A stretch of 55,797 nt of DNA from Salinarimonas soli. Its GTDB lineage: Bacteria; Pseudomonadota; Alphaproteobacteria; Rhizobiales; Beijerinckiaceae. Below are positions 34,611-44,720 of this stretch, piece after piece. The stretch is taken from contig NZ_VUOA01000056.1 in the NCBI RefSeq assembly GCF_008386575.1, positions 1 through 55,797 on the forward strand, read 5' to 3'. Below the pieces are notes generated by a model. The model searched no databases. It had not been told where the DNA came from and saw only the letters and a program-made list of their open reading frames with translations. Positions within the stretch are counted from its first letter, which is position 1. Each line of letters starts with the position of its first letter. A program made the translations under genes and the position numbers.

Positions 34611-35732
34611 ATGAGAGTGACAGTCGAGCGAGCCGCCCTGCTGAAGGCGCTCGGCCACGTGCATCGCGTCGTCGAGCGGCGCAACACGATCCCGATCCTC
34701 TCCAACGTGCTGCTGCGCGCCGACGCCTCGGGCCTCGGCCTCAAGGCCACCGACCTCGACATGGAGGTGACCGAGACGGTTGCGGCCGACGTGCCCCAGC
34801 CCGGCGCCACCACGGTCCCGGCCCACGTGATCTACGACATCGTGCGCAAGCTCGCGGACGGATCCCAGATCTCCCTCGAGACGAGCGCCGACGGCGCGCA
34901 GATGCAGATCCGCGCGGGCCGCTCGCGCTTCATGCTCCAGGCACTGCCCGAGACCGACTTCCCCGATCTCGCCGCGGGCGAGATGCCCCACGCCTTCACC
35001 CTGCCGGCGGGCGACCTCAAGCGCCTCATCGACAAGACCCAGTTCGCGATCTCCACCGAGGAGACGCGCTACTATCTCAACGGCATCTTCCTGCACGCGG
35101 TGGACGGCGGCGGGAGCGGCGGGCTCCTGCGGGCGGTCGCGACCGACGGGCACCGCCTCGCCCGCGTCGAGCTGCCCGCGCCGCAAGGCGCGCTCGGCAT
35201 GCCCGGCGTCATCGTGCCCCGCAAGGCCGTGGCCGAGATCCAGAAGCTCGTCGACGACGGCGCCGAGGAGGTCCGCGTGGAGCTCTCCTCCGCCAAGGTG
35301 CGCCTCACCTTCGCGGGCGTGGTGCTCACCTCGAAGCTCATCGACGGCACCTTCCCCGACTACCAGCGCGTGATCCCCACGGGCAACGACAAGCGCCTCG
35401 TCGTCGACCGGGACGTGTTCGCCAAGGCGGTGGACCGCGTCTCCACCATCTCGTCGGAGCGCGGGCGGGCCGTGAAGCTCGCCGTGACCGAGGGGCGCAT
35501 GACGCTCTCCGTCAACAACCCGGATTCGGGCAGCGCCACGGAGGAGCTGGAGGTCGATTACGAGGCGAGCGGCCTCGATATCGGCTTCAACGCGCGCTAC
35601 CTCCTCGACATCACGAACCAGCTCGACGGCGACACCGCCACCTTCATGCTCGCCGATCCCGGCTCCCCGACGCTGATCCAGGACCGGGAGGGCGCGCCCG
35701 CCCTCTACGTCCTGATGCCCATGCGGGTGTGA
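34611..35732 (+). CDS. dnaN: DNA polymerase III beta subunit (sliding clamp)
   Basis: 373 residues from the ATG at 34611. It begins MRVTVERAALLKALGHVHRVVERRNTIPILSNVLL, the standard DnaN start, followed by the three repeated clamp domains (for example GLKATDLDMEVTE, ISTEETRYYLNGIF, RAVATDGHRLARVE) and the C-terminal ALYVLMPMRV, which forms part of the partner-binding pocket. The dimeric ring tethers DNA polymerase III, and also ImuB and DnaE2, to the template. No strong Shine-Dalgarno sequence precedes the ATG. recF follows 13 bases later. Confidence 0.97.
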   Translation: MRVTVERAALLKALGHVHRVVERRNTIPILSNVLLRADASGLGLKATDLDMEVTETVAADVPQPGATTVPAHVIYDIVRKLADGSQISLETSADGAQMQIRAGRSRFMLQALPETDFPDLAAGEMPHAFTLPAGDLKRLIDKTQFAISTEETRYYLNGIFLHAVDGGGSGGLLRAVATDGHRLARVELPAPQGALGMPGVIVPRKAVAEIQKLVDDGAEEVRVELSSAKVRLTFAGVVLTSKLIDGTFPDYQRVIPTGNDKRLVVDRDVFAKAVDRVSTISSERGRAVKLAVTEGRMTLSVNNPDSGSATEELEVDYEASGLDIGFNARYLLDITNQLDGDTATFMLADPGSPTLIQDREGAPALYVLMPMRV

Positions 35733-35745
35733 CGCGGACCGCCCC

Positions 35746-36891
35746 TTGCCCGAAGGCGCCAACGGCCCCCGCATCGTCCGGCTCGTCCTGCAGGATTTCC
35801 GCTCCTATCGCACCCTCGACCTCGCGACGGGGGCAGGCGTCGTGGCGTTGGTGGGCGAGAACGGCGCGGGCAAGACGAACCTGCTCGAGGCCCTCTCCCT
35901 CTTCACGCCGGGCCGGGGCCTGCGCCGCGCCGACCTCGCCGACATGGCCCGCGACCGCAACGGCGCCTTCGCGGTCTCGGTCTCCCTGGAGGGCGCCTTC
36001 GGCGAGCATCGCCTCGGCACGGGGCTGGTGCCGCCGACGCCCGAGGGGCGCACGAGCCGGATCTGCCGCATCGACGGGGCCGGCGCCTCCTCGCCGGCCG
36101 CCTTCGCCGAATACCTGCGCGTGGTCTGGCTCACCCCCGATCTCGACGCCCTGTTTCGCGGTCCTGCGGGCGACCGCCGCCGTTTCCTCGACCGCCTCGT
36201 GCTCGCGGTCGACGCCGAGCACGGCGCGCGGGTGAACGCCCTGGATCGGGCCCTGCGCTCGCGCAACCGGGTGCTGGAGGACGATTTCTCCGACGACCTT
36301 TGGCTCGATTCCATCGAGCGGGAGGTGGCGGAGCTCGGCGTCGCGGTGGCCGCCGCCCGGCGCGAGACGGTGGAGCGCCTGCGGGTCCTCGTCGACGCCA
36401 CCCGCGACGACGCCTCGCCCTTCCCCTTCGCCCGCATCGCGCTCCAGGGAGAGCTCGACGAGCTCGTCGCCTCGCTTGCCGCCGTCGATGCCGAGGACCG
36501 CTACCGCGCGATCCTGCGCGAGAGCCGCGCCCGGGACCGGGCGGCGGGCCGCACCCTCGTGGGCCCGCAGGCCTCCGACCTCGTGGTCCGCCACGGCCCC
36601 AAGGACATCCCCGCCGACACCGCCTCCACGGGGGAGCAGAAGGCGCTGCTCATCGGCCTGGTGTTGGCCCATGCGCGCCTCGTCTCCGCCATGACGGGCC
36701 TTGCCCCCCTCGTCCTCCTCGACGAGGTCGCGGCCCATCTCGATCCCCGCCGGCGCGCCGCCCTCTTCGAGACGCTCGCCCGGCTCGGCGGCCAGGTCTG
36801 GATGACGGGCGCCGACCCGGCGCTGTTCGCCGAGCTCGGCGACGCCGCCGACCTCCTCCAGGTCACGCCGGGCGCCGTGGCGCGGCTTTAA
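35746..36891 (+). CDS. recF: DNA replication and repair protein RecF
   Basis: 381 residues, with a TTG start at 35746, 13 bases after dnaN; no ATG fits ahead of the conserved start IVRLVLQDFRSYRTLDL. It has the SMC-like ATPase features: Walker A GENGAGKTNLLEALSLF, FLDRLVLAVD, the signature ASTGEQKALLIGLVLAHA and Walker B PLVLLDEVAAHLDPRRR. RecF helps load RecA at gaps with RecO and RecR. The length is normal (350-390). The dnaA-dnaN-recF order is the classical replication cluster, with gyrB separated here by four genes. Confidence 0.95.
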   Translation: MPEGANGPRIVRLVLQDFRSYRTLDLATGAGVVALVGENGAGKTNLLEALSLFTPGRGLRRADLADMARDRNGAFAVSVSLEGAFGEHRLGTGLVPPTPEGRTSRICRIDGAGASSPAAFAEYLRVVWLTPDLDALFRGPAGDRRRFLDRLVLAVDAEHGARVNALDRALRSRNRVLEDDFSDDLWLDSIEREVAELGVAVAAARRETVERLRVLVDATRDDASPFPFARIALQGELDELVASLAAVDAEDRYRAILRESRARDRAAGRTLVGPQASDLVVRHGPKDIPADTASTGEQKALLIGLVLAHARLVSAMTGLAPLVLLDEVAAHLDPRRRAALFETLARLGGQVWMTGADPALFAELGDAADLLQVTPGAVARL

Positions 36892-36919
36892 GCTGTCTGA
36901 GAGACTGGCCGGGAACGAC

Positions 36920-37066
36920 GCTCCCTTCCCCCTCATGCTGAGGAGCGCTCGAAGAGCGCGTCTCGAAGCACGCACCACGCTCCCACAGCCCTCCGGGGAT
37001 CCCTGGAGCGCCCTTCGAGGCCCGCCTCCGGCGGGCACCTCAGGACGAGGGTGAAGGGTAGGCCAT
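36920..37066. repeat. dispersed repeat (CCTCATGCTGAGGAGC type) after recF
   Basis: The segment begins with CCCCTCATGCTGAGGAGC and ends with GGCACCTCAGGACGAGGGTGAAGG, with internal GAGCGCTCGAAGAGCGC and CCGCCTCCGGCGGG hairpins. Elements of this build are scattered in intergenic regions of many Hyphomicrobiales. It fills most of the recF-M48 gap; I see no gene in it. Confidence 0.55.
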
Positions 37067-37126
37067 ACTTATGAGCCAGCCTCTCAGTACGAGGTGGGAG
37101 GGTGGGCCCTCCGTCCTGCCAGCCAC

Positions 37127-38215
37127 TCACGCCTGCCGCGTGCTGGCGCAGATCCGGCGCAGGGCGGCCCATTCCTCCGGGGTGAGGAGGGGCGCGCCGT
37201 CGGTCGGGTTCGGCCCGCCGCGCAGGGCGTCACGGCGCAGGGTGCCGCCCGGGTGGGTGCGCAGGAAGGCGGGCCCGCCGCCCTCCTCCCCCTCCATCCG
37301 GGCCATCAGGTCGCCGAGCGGGATCGCCGGGCGCCCGAGCCCTGCGAGCAGGCGTGCCGCATAGGCGTCCGCCTCCGCCTCGACCCCGCGGCTATACGAG
37401 GTGTCCACGAGGGTCTGGCCGAGCGCGACGAGCACGCCCGCACCTCCGACATCGCCGAACAGGAGGCCGAGCAGGTAGCCCGTGCCGCCTACCTGGATCA
37501 TCCGCTTGAGCCCGTCCCGGTGCGCCACGTGCCCGATCTCGTGGGCCAACACCCCGGCGACCTCGTCGGGCGTCCTCGCCTCCTGCAGCATGCCGTCGAG
37601 GAGGACGATTCGCCCGCCGGGCAGCGCGACGGCGTTGCGCGTCCGGGCGGGCAGCACCACGATCCGGGGCGGCTCGGGCAGGTTCGCGGCCCTCGCCAGC
37701 TGCTCGGCGAGCCGGTCCAGGGCCCGCAGGCCCATCTCGTCGGCGCAGACCGTGCCGCCGCCGCCGAGCAGCGCCCGCACCCTGCCCTCCACGGCGTCGC
37801 CGAGCCGACGCTCCATCGCGGGCGGGACGAGGGCCGCGGCGTAACCTGCCGCGAGCGGGACGAGATAGACGACCGTGACGAGGATGGACGCCGCCGCGGC
37901 GGCCGACCAGAGGAGGATGCGGCCGACGGGTGCCCGGTCCGCGTCCGCGCGGGCGTGAAGGCGCGGGCAGCGCCGGGCGATCTCCGCCGCGAGCCCCGCA
38001 TCCGCGATCTCGATCCGCGCCAGAGCGTCGTCCACGCTGCCGATGGTCAGCCCGTCCCCGGTGGTCTCCTCCCGGCGGATCGCCTCATAGGGCCAGAGGA
38101 GCACCTCCTCCCCCTCCTCGACGGCGCGAAGGCCCCCGGGCTCCAAGAGGATCGCGACGTCGCGACGGCGGGCCGTGCGGCCGTCATAACAAGCCCCGCG
38201 ACCGGCTTGCGTCAT
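37127..38215 (-). CDS. M48-family zinc metalloprotease, membrane-anchored
   Basis: 362 residues from the ATG at 38215, which overlaps the upstream DUF898 stop as ATGA. A cytosolic N-terminal part (VAILLEPGGLRAVEEGEEVLLWPYEAIRRE) precedes one transmembrane segment (about 103-130, ILLWSAAAAASILVTVVYLVPLAAGYAAAL), then the peptidase domain with the zinc motif HEIGH in GVLAHEIGHVAHRDG and the third ligand region in EAEADAYAARLL. Relatives of BepA/HtpX-type M48 proteases act in envelope quality control. The coupled DUF898 gene suggests a membrane pair with a shared function. The gene is followed by a dispersed repeat. Confidence 0.85.
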   Translation of the reverse strand: MTQAGRGACYDGRTARRRDVAILLEPGGLRAVEEGEEVLLWPYEAIRREETTGDGLTIGSVDDALARIEIADAGLAAEIARRCPRLHARADADRAPVGRILLWSAAAAASILVTVVYLVPLAAGYAAALVPPAMERRLGDAVEGRVRALLGGGGTVCADEMGLRALDRLAEQLARAANLPEPPRIVVLPARTRNAVALPGGRIVLLDGMLQEARTPDEVAGVLAHEIGHVAHRDGLKRMIQVGGTGYLLGLLFGDVGGAGVLVALGQTLVDTSYSRGVEAEADAYAARLLAGLGRPAIPLGDLMARMEGEEGGGPAFLRTHPGGTLRRDALRGGPNPTDGAPLLTPEEWAALRRICASTRQA

Positions 38216-39390
38216 AGCCCGCCCGACAGGTCGAGGGCGTCGGCGAGGCCCGCGCCGACGCTGCCGGCGGGCGCCCCCGCAGCCGCTGCCGTGTCGAGGA
38301 CGCCGACCCCCGAGGCGGTCGTGGTGTCGGCCACCGCCTGCCAGACCCCCCGGTCGACATAGAAGCGCTTGAGGACGCCGAAGCCCAGAAGCATGGCGAG
38401 GTAGACCAGCGCGATGACCGCGAAGCCTAGGACGAGGCCGGGGGTGAACTGATCCTTCGGCGTGTCGCCGAGCACCGCGACCGTGATCCCGAGCACGATG
38501 CCGGCCGCGATGAGGAAGCCTTGGATGATCAGGGCCGCCTTGAGGTAGATCCAGAACACGCCGCCTGCGGTCAACCGGCTCTCGAAGCGAAGGGCTCCGA
38601 ACCGCGTGCCCTCCACCTGCCAGCGAAGATGCACGCCCATCAGGAGCGGATAAAGCACCATGGCCGCCAGAACCGCCACGCCCGCGCCGGCGGGAAGCGC
38701 CGCGGAGGGTTGTTCGGCGGTCGCGAAGGCGAGCGCCGCGGCAAGACCCACCGCCGCGAGCCCGACGAGCCAATAGACCGCACCGCGCCGGAAAAGGTTC
38801 GCGCCCGTGCCCGTGAAGCCGCCCTTCAGCGTGCCGAAGGAGGTATGCGCCATCTTGTAGCGCTCGAGGCTCGCAGCGCGCCAGGGATAGGCGAGCCCGA
38901 GGCTCGCGACGACGGCGACGTCCCACAGGATGGCGCGAACCGCATAGGCGAGCCCCGATCCGTCCATCCAGAAGCGCAGGCCGCGAAACTGCGTTCGCGA
39001 GACCTTGTAGGCGCGGGCGCGATAGAGCGCGAAATGGCCGAAGAACCAGAAGACGAGGAAGAGCGGCACGCTTGCGAAGGCCTGCCAGGCTTCCGCCACC
39101 AGGCCTACGATCGCATAGGCCACGTAGGCCGGCACGAGCAGAGCTGTCGCGACGAGGAAGCCCACCAGCAGCTCCCTGGGCTGCCCCGTATAGGCGAACG
39201 GCACGCCGCCGAGGCTCGTGCGGGACCACAGGTGGCGCCGCATTTCGGTCAGGAGCCAGAAGCGATAGAAGCCGAAGGTCGGCAGCTGCAACAGGGCGCC
39301 GCGGATCAGGATCCTGAAGAACGCGCCCCGCTCGTTCCGGAACGCCGCGGCGGCATCGATCGGCGGCGGCACGGCGGGCATGTGGTTCAC
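38212..39390 (-). CDS. DUF898 (YjgN-like) multi-pass membrane protein
   Basis: 392 residues from a GTG at 39390 with AGGAGAG about 7 bases upstream; the ATG at 39381 is the alternative. The frame continues upstream into the antisense of the lysE region, so longer starts are rejected. About seven hydrophobic segments are visible, with DUF898 features: the N-terminal RNERGAFFRILIRGALLQLPTFGFYRFW, internal repeats TRTSLGGVPFAYTG-like and WMDGSG, and the late QVEGTRFGALRFESRLT. DUF898 proteins are inner-membrane proteins of unknown biochemical role. The stop overlaps the M48 protease start by 4 bases, so the two are translated together. Confidence 0.85.
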   Translation of the reverse strand: MNHMPAVPPPIDAAAAFRNERGAFFRILIRGALLQLPTFGFYRFWLLTEMRRHLWSRTSLGGVPFAYTGQPRELLVGFLVATALLVPAYVAYAIVGLVAEAWQAFASVPLFLVFWFFGHFALYRARAYKVSRTQFRGLRFWMDGSGLAYAVRAILWDVAVVASLGLAYPWRAASLERYKMAHTSFGTLKGGFTGTGANLFRRGAVYWLVGLAAVGLAAALAFATAEQPSAALPAGAGVAVLAAMVLYPLLMGVHLRWQVEGTRFGALRFESRLTAGGVFWIYLKAALIIQGFLIAAGIVLGITVAVLGDTPKDQFTPGLVLGFAVIALVYLAMLLGFGVLKRFYVDRGVWQAVADTTTASGVGVLDTAAAAGAPAGSVGAGLADALDLSGGL

Positions 39391-39597
39391 GGCGCTCTCT
39401 CCTGGATTGCACAATCCTATGGCGGGGAAGCTTGGCCGTCCATCCTGGGCGCGAGATGTCTTGACGCTAGGGTTGACGCACCGGCATCGGGCTCGCCGAT
39501 GCGCGATCGCAGGCCGCGACGACGGCGTCTCGGCGCCTTCTCGCGTGAAGTCCGCCGCCGACTGGGCTATAAGCGGTCCGTCTCCCGGAGCCCCCCT

Positions 39598-40212
39598 ATG
39601 GACCCAGCCGGCCTCATCGTCTTCGCCACCGCCCTCCTGATCGCGGCCGCCTCGCCGGGACCGGGGATCGCGGCCATCGTGGCGCGGGTTCTCGGCCGGG
39701 GGACGCAAGGGGCCTTCGCCTTCGCGGCGGGGGTCGCGGTGGGCGACGTGGTGTGGCTCACCGTGGCGATCCTTGGCCTCGCCGCCCTGGCCCAAGCCTT
39801 CCACGGCCTGTTCCTCGCCATCAAGTATGCGGGCTGCGCCTATCTCCTGTATCTCGGCTGGCGGCTCTGGACGGCGCCCGCGGCGGCGCGGGAGATCGCG
39901 GCCGACACCCGGCGCGAGCACCCCGTGACCCTCTTCATCGCGGGCCTCGCCGTGACGCTCGGCAATCCGAAGGTCGTGGTGTTCTACCTCGCGCTGCTGC
40001 CCACCCTGCTCGATCTCGCCCGGGTGACGCCTCTGGGCTACGCCGAGCTCGTGGCGGTGACGCTCGGCGTGCTCGGCCTGGTGTTCGGCGCCTACATGGC
40101 GCTCGCGGCCCGCGCCCGCCACCTGTTCACGAGCCCCGGCGCCATCCGTGCCGTGAACCGTGCGACGGGCGCCGTGATGGCCGGCGCCGCGGTCGCGATG
40201 GCGACGCGCTAG
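39598..40212 (+). CDS. LysE/RhtB-family amino-acid exporter
   Basis: 204 residues from the ATG at 39598. It has the LysE translocator pattern: six hydrophobic segments and the early signature AASPGPGIAAIVARVLGRGTQGAFAFAAGVAVGD, KYAGCAYLLYLGWRLW in the middle and LAVTLGNPKVVVFYLALLPTLL in the second half. Such proteins export amino acids or related metabolites. A possible promoter (GTGAAG at 39545, TATAAG at 39568, 17 apart) would leave a short leader. It is divergent from the DUF898 gene and upstream of gyrB. Confidence 0.9.
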   Translation: MDPAGLIVFATALLIAAASPGPGIAAIVARVLGRGTQGAFAFAAGVAVGDVVWLTVAILGLAALAQAFHGLFLAIKYAGCAYLLYLGWRLWTAPAAAREIAADTRREHPVTLFIAGLAVTLGNPKVVVFYLALLPTLLDLARVTPLGYAELVAVTLGVLGLVFGAYMALAARARHLFTSPGAIRAVNRATGAVMAGAAVAMATR

Positions 40213-40311
40213 GCGCGCGTGACCCAACCGGCACGGCCTTGGATTAATTTGAGAAATCCGCGCGCGCGTCCACGCGCGAGGGTGAAATCCCGGCGTCCAG
40301 TGCTTACATAG

Positions 40312-42822
<2,511 letters not shown>

Positions 42823-42852
42823 GGACTGCGTCGTGTGATTTACCAGATAAGT

Positions 42853-42909
42853 TGGACTCTACGCGCGAGTAGTTGGAGTCGATTGTCACAGAAGGTGGAC
42901 TCTCGCGCG
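42853..42909. repeat. short direct repeat with GANTC sites after gyrB
   Basis: TGGACTCT followed by CGCGCG occurs at 42853-42867 (with one extra A) and at 42896-42909. A third related GGAGTC is at 42875-42880. GANTC sites are therefore at 42855, 42876 and 42898, spaced 21-22 bases, two turns of DNA. Confidence 0.45.
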
Positions 42910-43119
42910 CAGAACCAAGAGTGCAAGGCTCAGACTTTTCGTGACCGGGCCTGTCAGTAACGCACGGCGGGGCTGATCGAGCCCGCCAGTCGAGCGCCTG
43001 CATTGTAAGGCAGGTAAGGGCTCGACCTTGGCCCGAGTACGTCGATCTCCGCTGGGGTTCATCGAGGGGGTGATGCCTGCTCCTTGAGTGGCAGGTGCCT
43101 TGCACCAGCCCAGCGGAGC

Positions 43120-43137
43120 TTCCCCTCAGCTCCACCA
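43120..43137 (+). other. tRNA/tmRNA 3'-end-like sequence, possible attachment site
   Basis: TTCCCCTCAGCTCCACCA resembles the T-arm to CCA end of a tRNA or tmRNA, the usual integration target of islands. The body of such an RNA is missing upstream. It also forms a hairpin (GGAGCT 43115-43120 with AGCTCC 43128-43133). Confidence 0.35.
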
Positions 43138-43322
43138 GGTCCTCTCTCGTTTTATAATCCTGATGAAAATCAGGCACTTAGCGTGGAGCGGATTTGATCT
43201 GCGTACCCACGCCCGTACCCAGATCTCGTCCCCGTAATCCACAACGCCCGAGGCGTTGGATCCGGCATCCGATCCTTGCTTCGCCCGACATCACCCGCGA
43301 GCGCCGGCGGGGTCGCCCTGTG

Positions 43323-44153
43323 TCATACCTGGTGCCCAAGCAAATTCGCGAGCACGCGGGGCATGCGTAGGTCGGCGTCCGTCGGGTTCTCGTCGTCCGT
43401 GTCCCATACCGCCGATAAGCCGGCGTAGGCGAGCGCCCATAGAAGCAAGCGTTCACGGTCAAGGCGGGCAGCCTCCGAAATGATGGCCGCCTGTCGGACG
43501 AGGCGGACGGGATCCCGCGTCGACGGGAGCTCCGGGTTGCACAGGAGGCTGGCGAAGTCGTAGGTTTGCTCGCCCCGAAGCCCCTTGGGATCGATGGCGA
43601 GCCAGCCCCGGCCTTCCCCGAAATCGAGCACGTTACCGTGGTGCATGTCGCCGTGCAGCACGCCGACCTCGCGGGGCGAAGCGAGGAGCGTTCGGGCAGC
43701 CTCGGCACATCTCCCCAGGACGCCGCCATGGCGCGCGGCCGCGGGCCAAAGTTCGGCGAACCAGATGTCGAGCGGTACCAGGTCCGGGAGGGGGCGGTCC
43801 CTGGGCGTATGCAGGCGTGCCGCCACCCGACAGGCGATCCGGCTTGCATCATCATCCTGGTTGCCCATTGCCAGGGCGAGCAGGGAGCGGCCGCCTTTGG
43901 CACGCTCCAGCAGGATGGCCTCGCCCTCATGAGCAAGGACACTTGCGGCACCGTCGCCGTTCCACCAGGCCATGAGTGCCGCGCCGGCCCGCTCCTCGGG
44001 CGAGATCGCCACCTTCAGCATGGCTGGACGACCTCTCGCCAGAACGGGAAGGAGGCGGCTGCTTTGTGTCGTTATGGCCAGGCCGTCCGGGGTGAGATGC
44101 CAGCGGACAAGATGCTGGGCGAAGGGCTCGGCGGAGACGGCGTCGTGAGACAT
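43323..44153 (-). CDS. APH(6)-like aminoglycoside/hydroxyurea phosphotransferase
   Basis: 276 residues, ATG at 44153. The N-lobe has MLKVAIS (the ATP-contact Lys) and the C-lobe the kinase motif HGDMHHGNVLDFG (residues 167-179), followed by WLAIDPKGLRGEQTYDFASLLCNP, the DPKG/YD signature of the streptomycin and hydroxyurea kinase family (StrB, APH(6)). It would phosphorylate a small cytosolic substrate using ATP. Many chromosomal relatives in soil bacteria do not confer resistance, so an antibiotic phenotype is not claimed. The gene lies just inside the accessory region after gyrB and is flanked by gene-poor DNA. Confidence 0.85.
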   Translation of the reverse strand: MSHDAVSAEPFAQHLVRWHLTPDGLAITTQSSRLLPVLARGRPAMLKVAISPEERAGAALMAWWNGDGAASVLAHEGEAILLERAKGGRSLLALAMGNQDDDASRIACRVAARLHTPRDRPLPDLVPLDIWFAELWPAAARHGGVLGRCAEAARTLLASPREVGVLHGDMHHGNVLDFGEGRGWLAIDPKGLRGEQTYDFASLLCNPELPSTRDPVRLVRQAAIISEAARLDRERLLLWALAYAGLSAVWDTDDENPTDADLRMPRVLANLLGHQV

Positions 44154-44303
44154 TCGGCCGTAGAGCGATGCCTTTCTTACCGGATATCACGCTTGAGGGC
44201 GTGAGCAAGGGGCCTGGCCTCTGTCCTGTCATGCGGTCCGGTGTGGATGCGGGCCAGCACCGGCCCGCCTAGATGAGCCCCCTACGAACCAGGGAGAGCG
44301 CCC

Positions 44304-44600
44304 ATGAACTCCGGCCATCTCACCAAGCTCATCCGCATTCTCGGCATGCTCGGGTCTGACCATCCGGCGGAGAGGGCTGCCGCCGCCCTAGCGGCGCATC
44401 GGCTGGTCCGCAGCCAGGGCACAACGTGACATGCCCTGCTCAGGCCGCCGCAGCCCGTCCCAGGCCAGGTCGTGGTCCGAACCGTCTACGAGTGGGGCGT
44501 CGACCATGCCCGAGCCGCCGAGGCGCGCCTCCGCCAAGTCCGGGACGAGAACGAGCGCCTGCGCCGGGATCTCCAACGCATCCGGGGGCGAATGGCCTAA
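44304..44600 (+). pseudogene. small coiled-coil gene interrupted by an in-frame TGA
   Basis: The ATG at 44304 has GGGAGAGCG just upstream. It encodes MNSGHLTKLIRILGMLGSDH and on to LVRSQGTT, then a TGA at 44427-44429. The same frame then stays open to a TAA at 44598: HALLRPPQPVPGQ, VVVRTVYEWGVDHARAAEAR and a terminal helix LRQVRDENERLRRDLQRIRGRM. A TGG (Trp) at codon 42 would give an intact 98-residue protein of a type common in Methylobacterium-like genomes. The simplest reading is a TGG-to-TGA nonsense mutation; a sequencing error or read-through is possible. No selenocysteine element is suggested. Confidence 0.6.
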
Positions 44601-44720
44601 GTCTCCGGCCTGCATGGTAGCGGGTTGTGGGTAGCGTTACCCGTAACTCGCTACCCACCGAGTCGTCCCGTCTCCGCCGCGGACACAGCGGAATGGCTGG
44701 GGTGCCCGCGGAGCTACCTC

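Larger units (their letters stand above)
42823..43322. other. gene-free junction after gyrB
   Basis: 500 bases with no credible reading frame. It holds TGGACTCT-type repeats with GANTC (42853-42909) and a tRNA/tmRNA 3'-end-like sequence at 43120-43137. No complete RNA gene is recognisable. This is where the content changes from core replication genes to accessory genes. Confidence 0.5.

Noticed and set aside
43060-43200. A permuted tmRNA (ssrA) or full tRNA gene ending CAGCTCCACCA
   Set aside because: No partner 5' acceptor strand, D arm or tag reading frame could be found on either side; only the 3' end is convincing.
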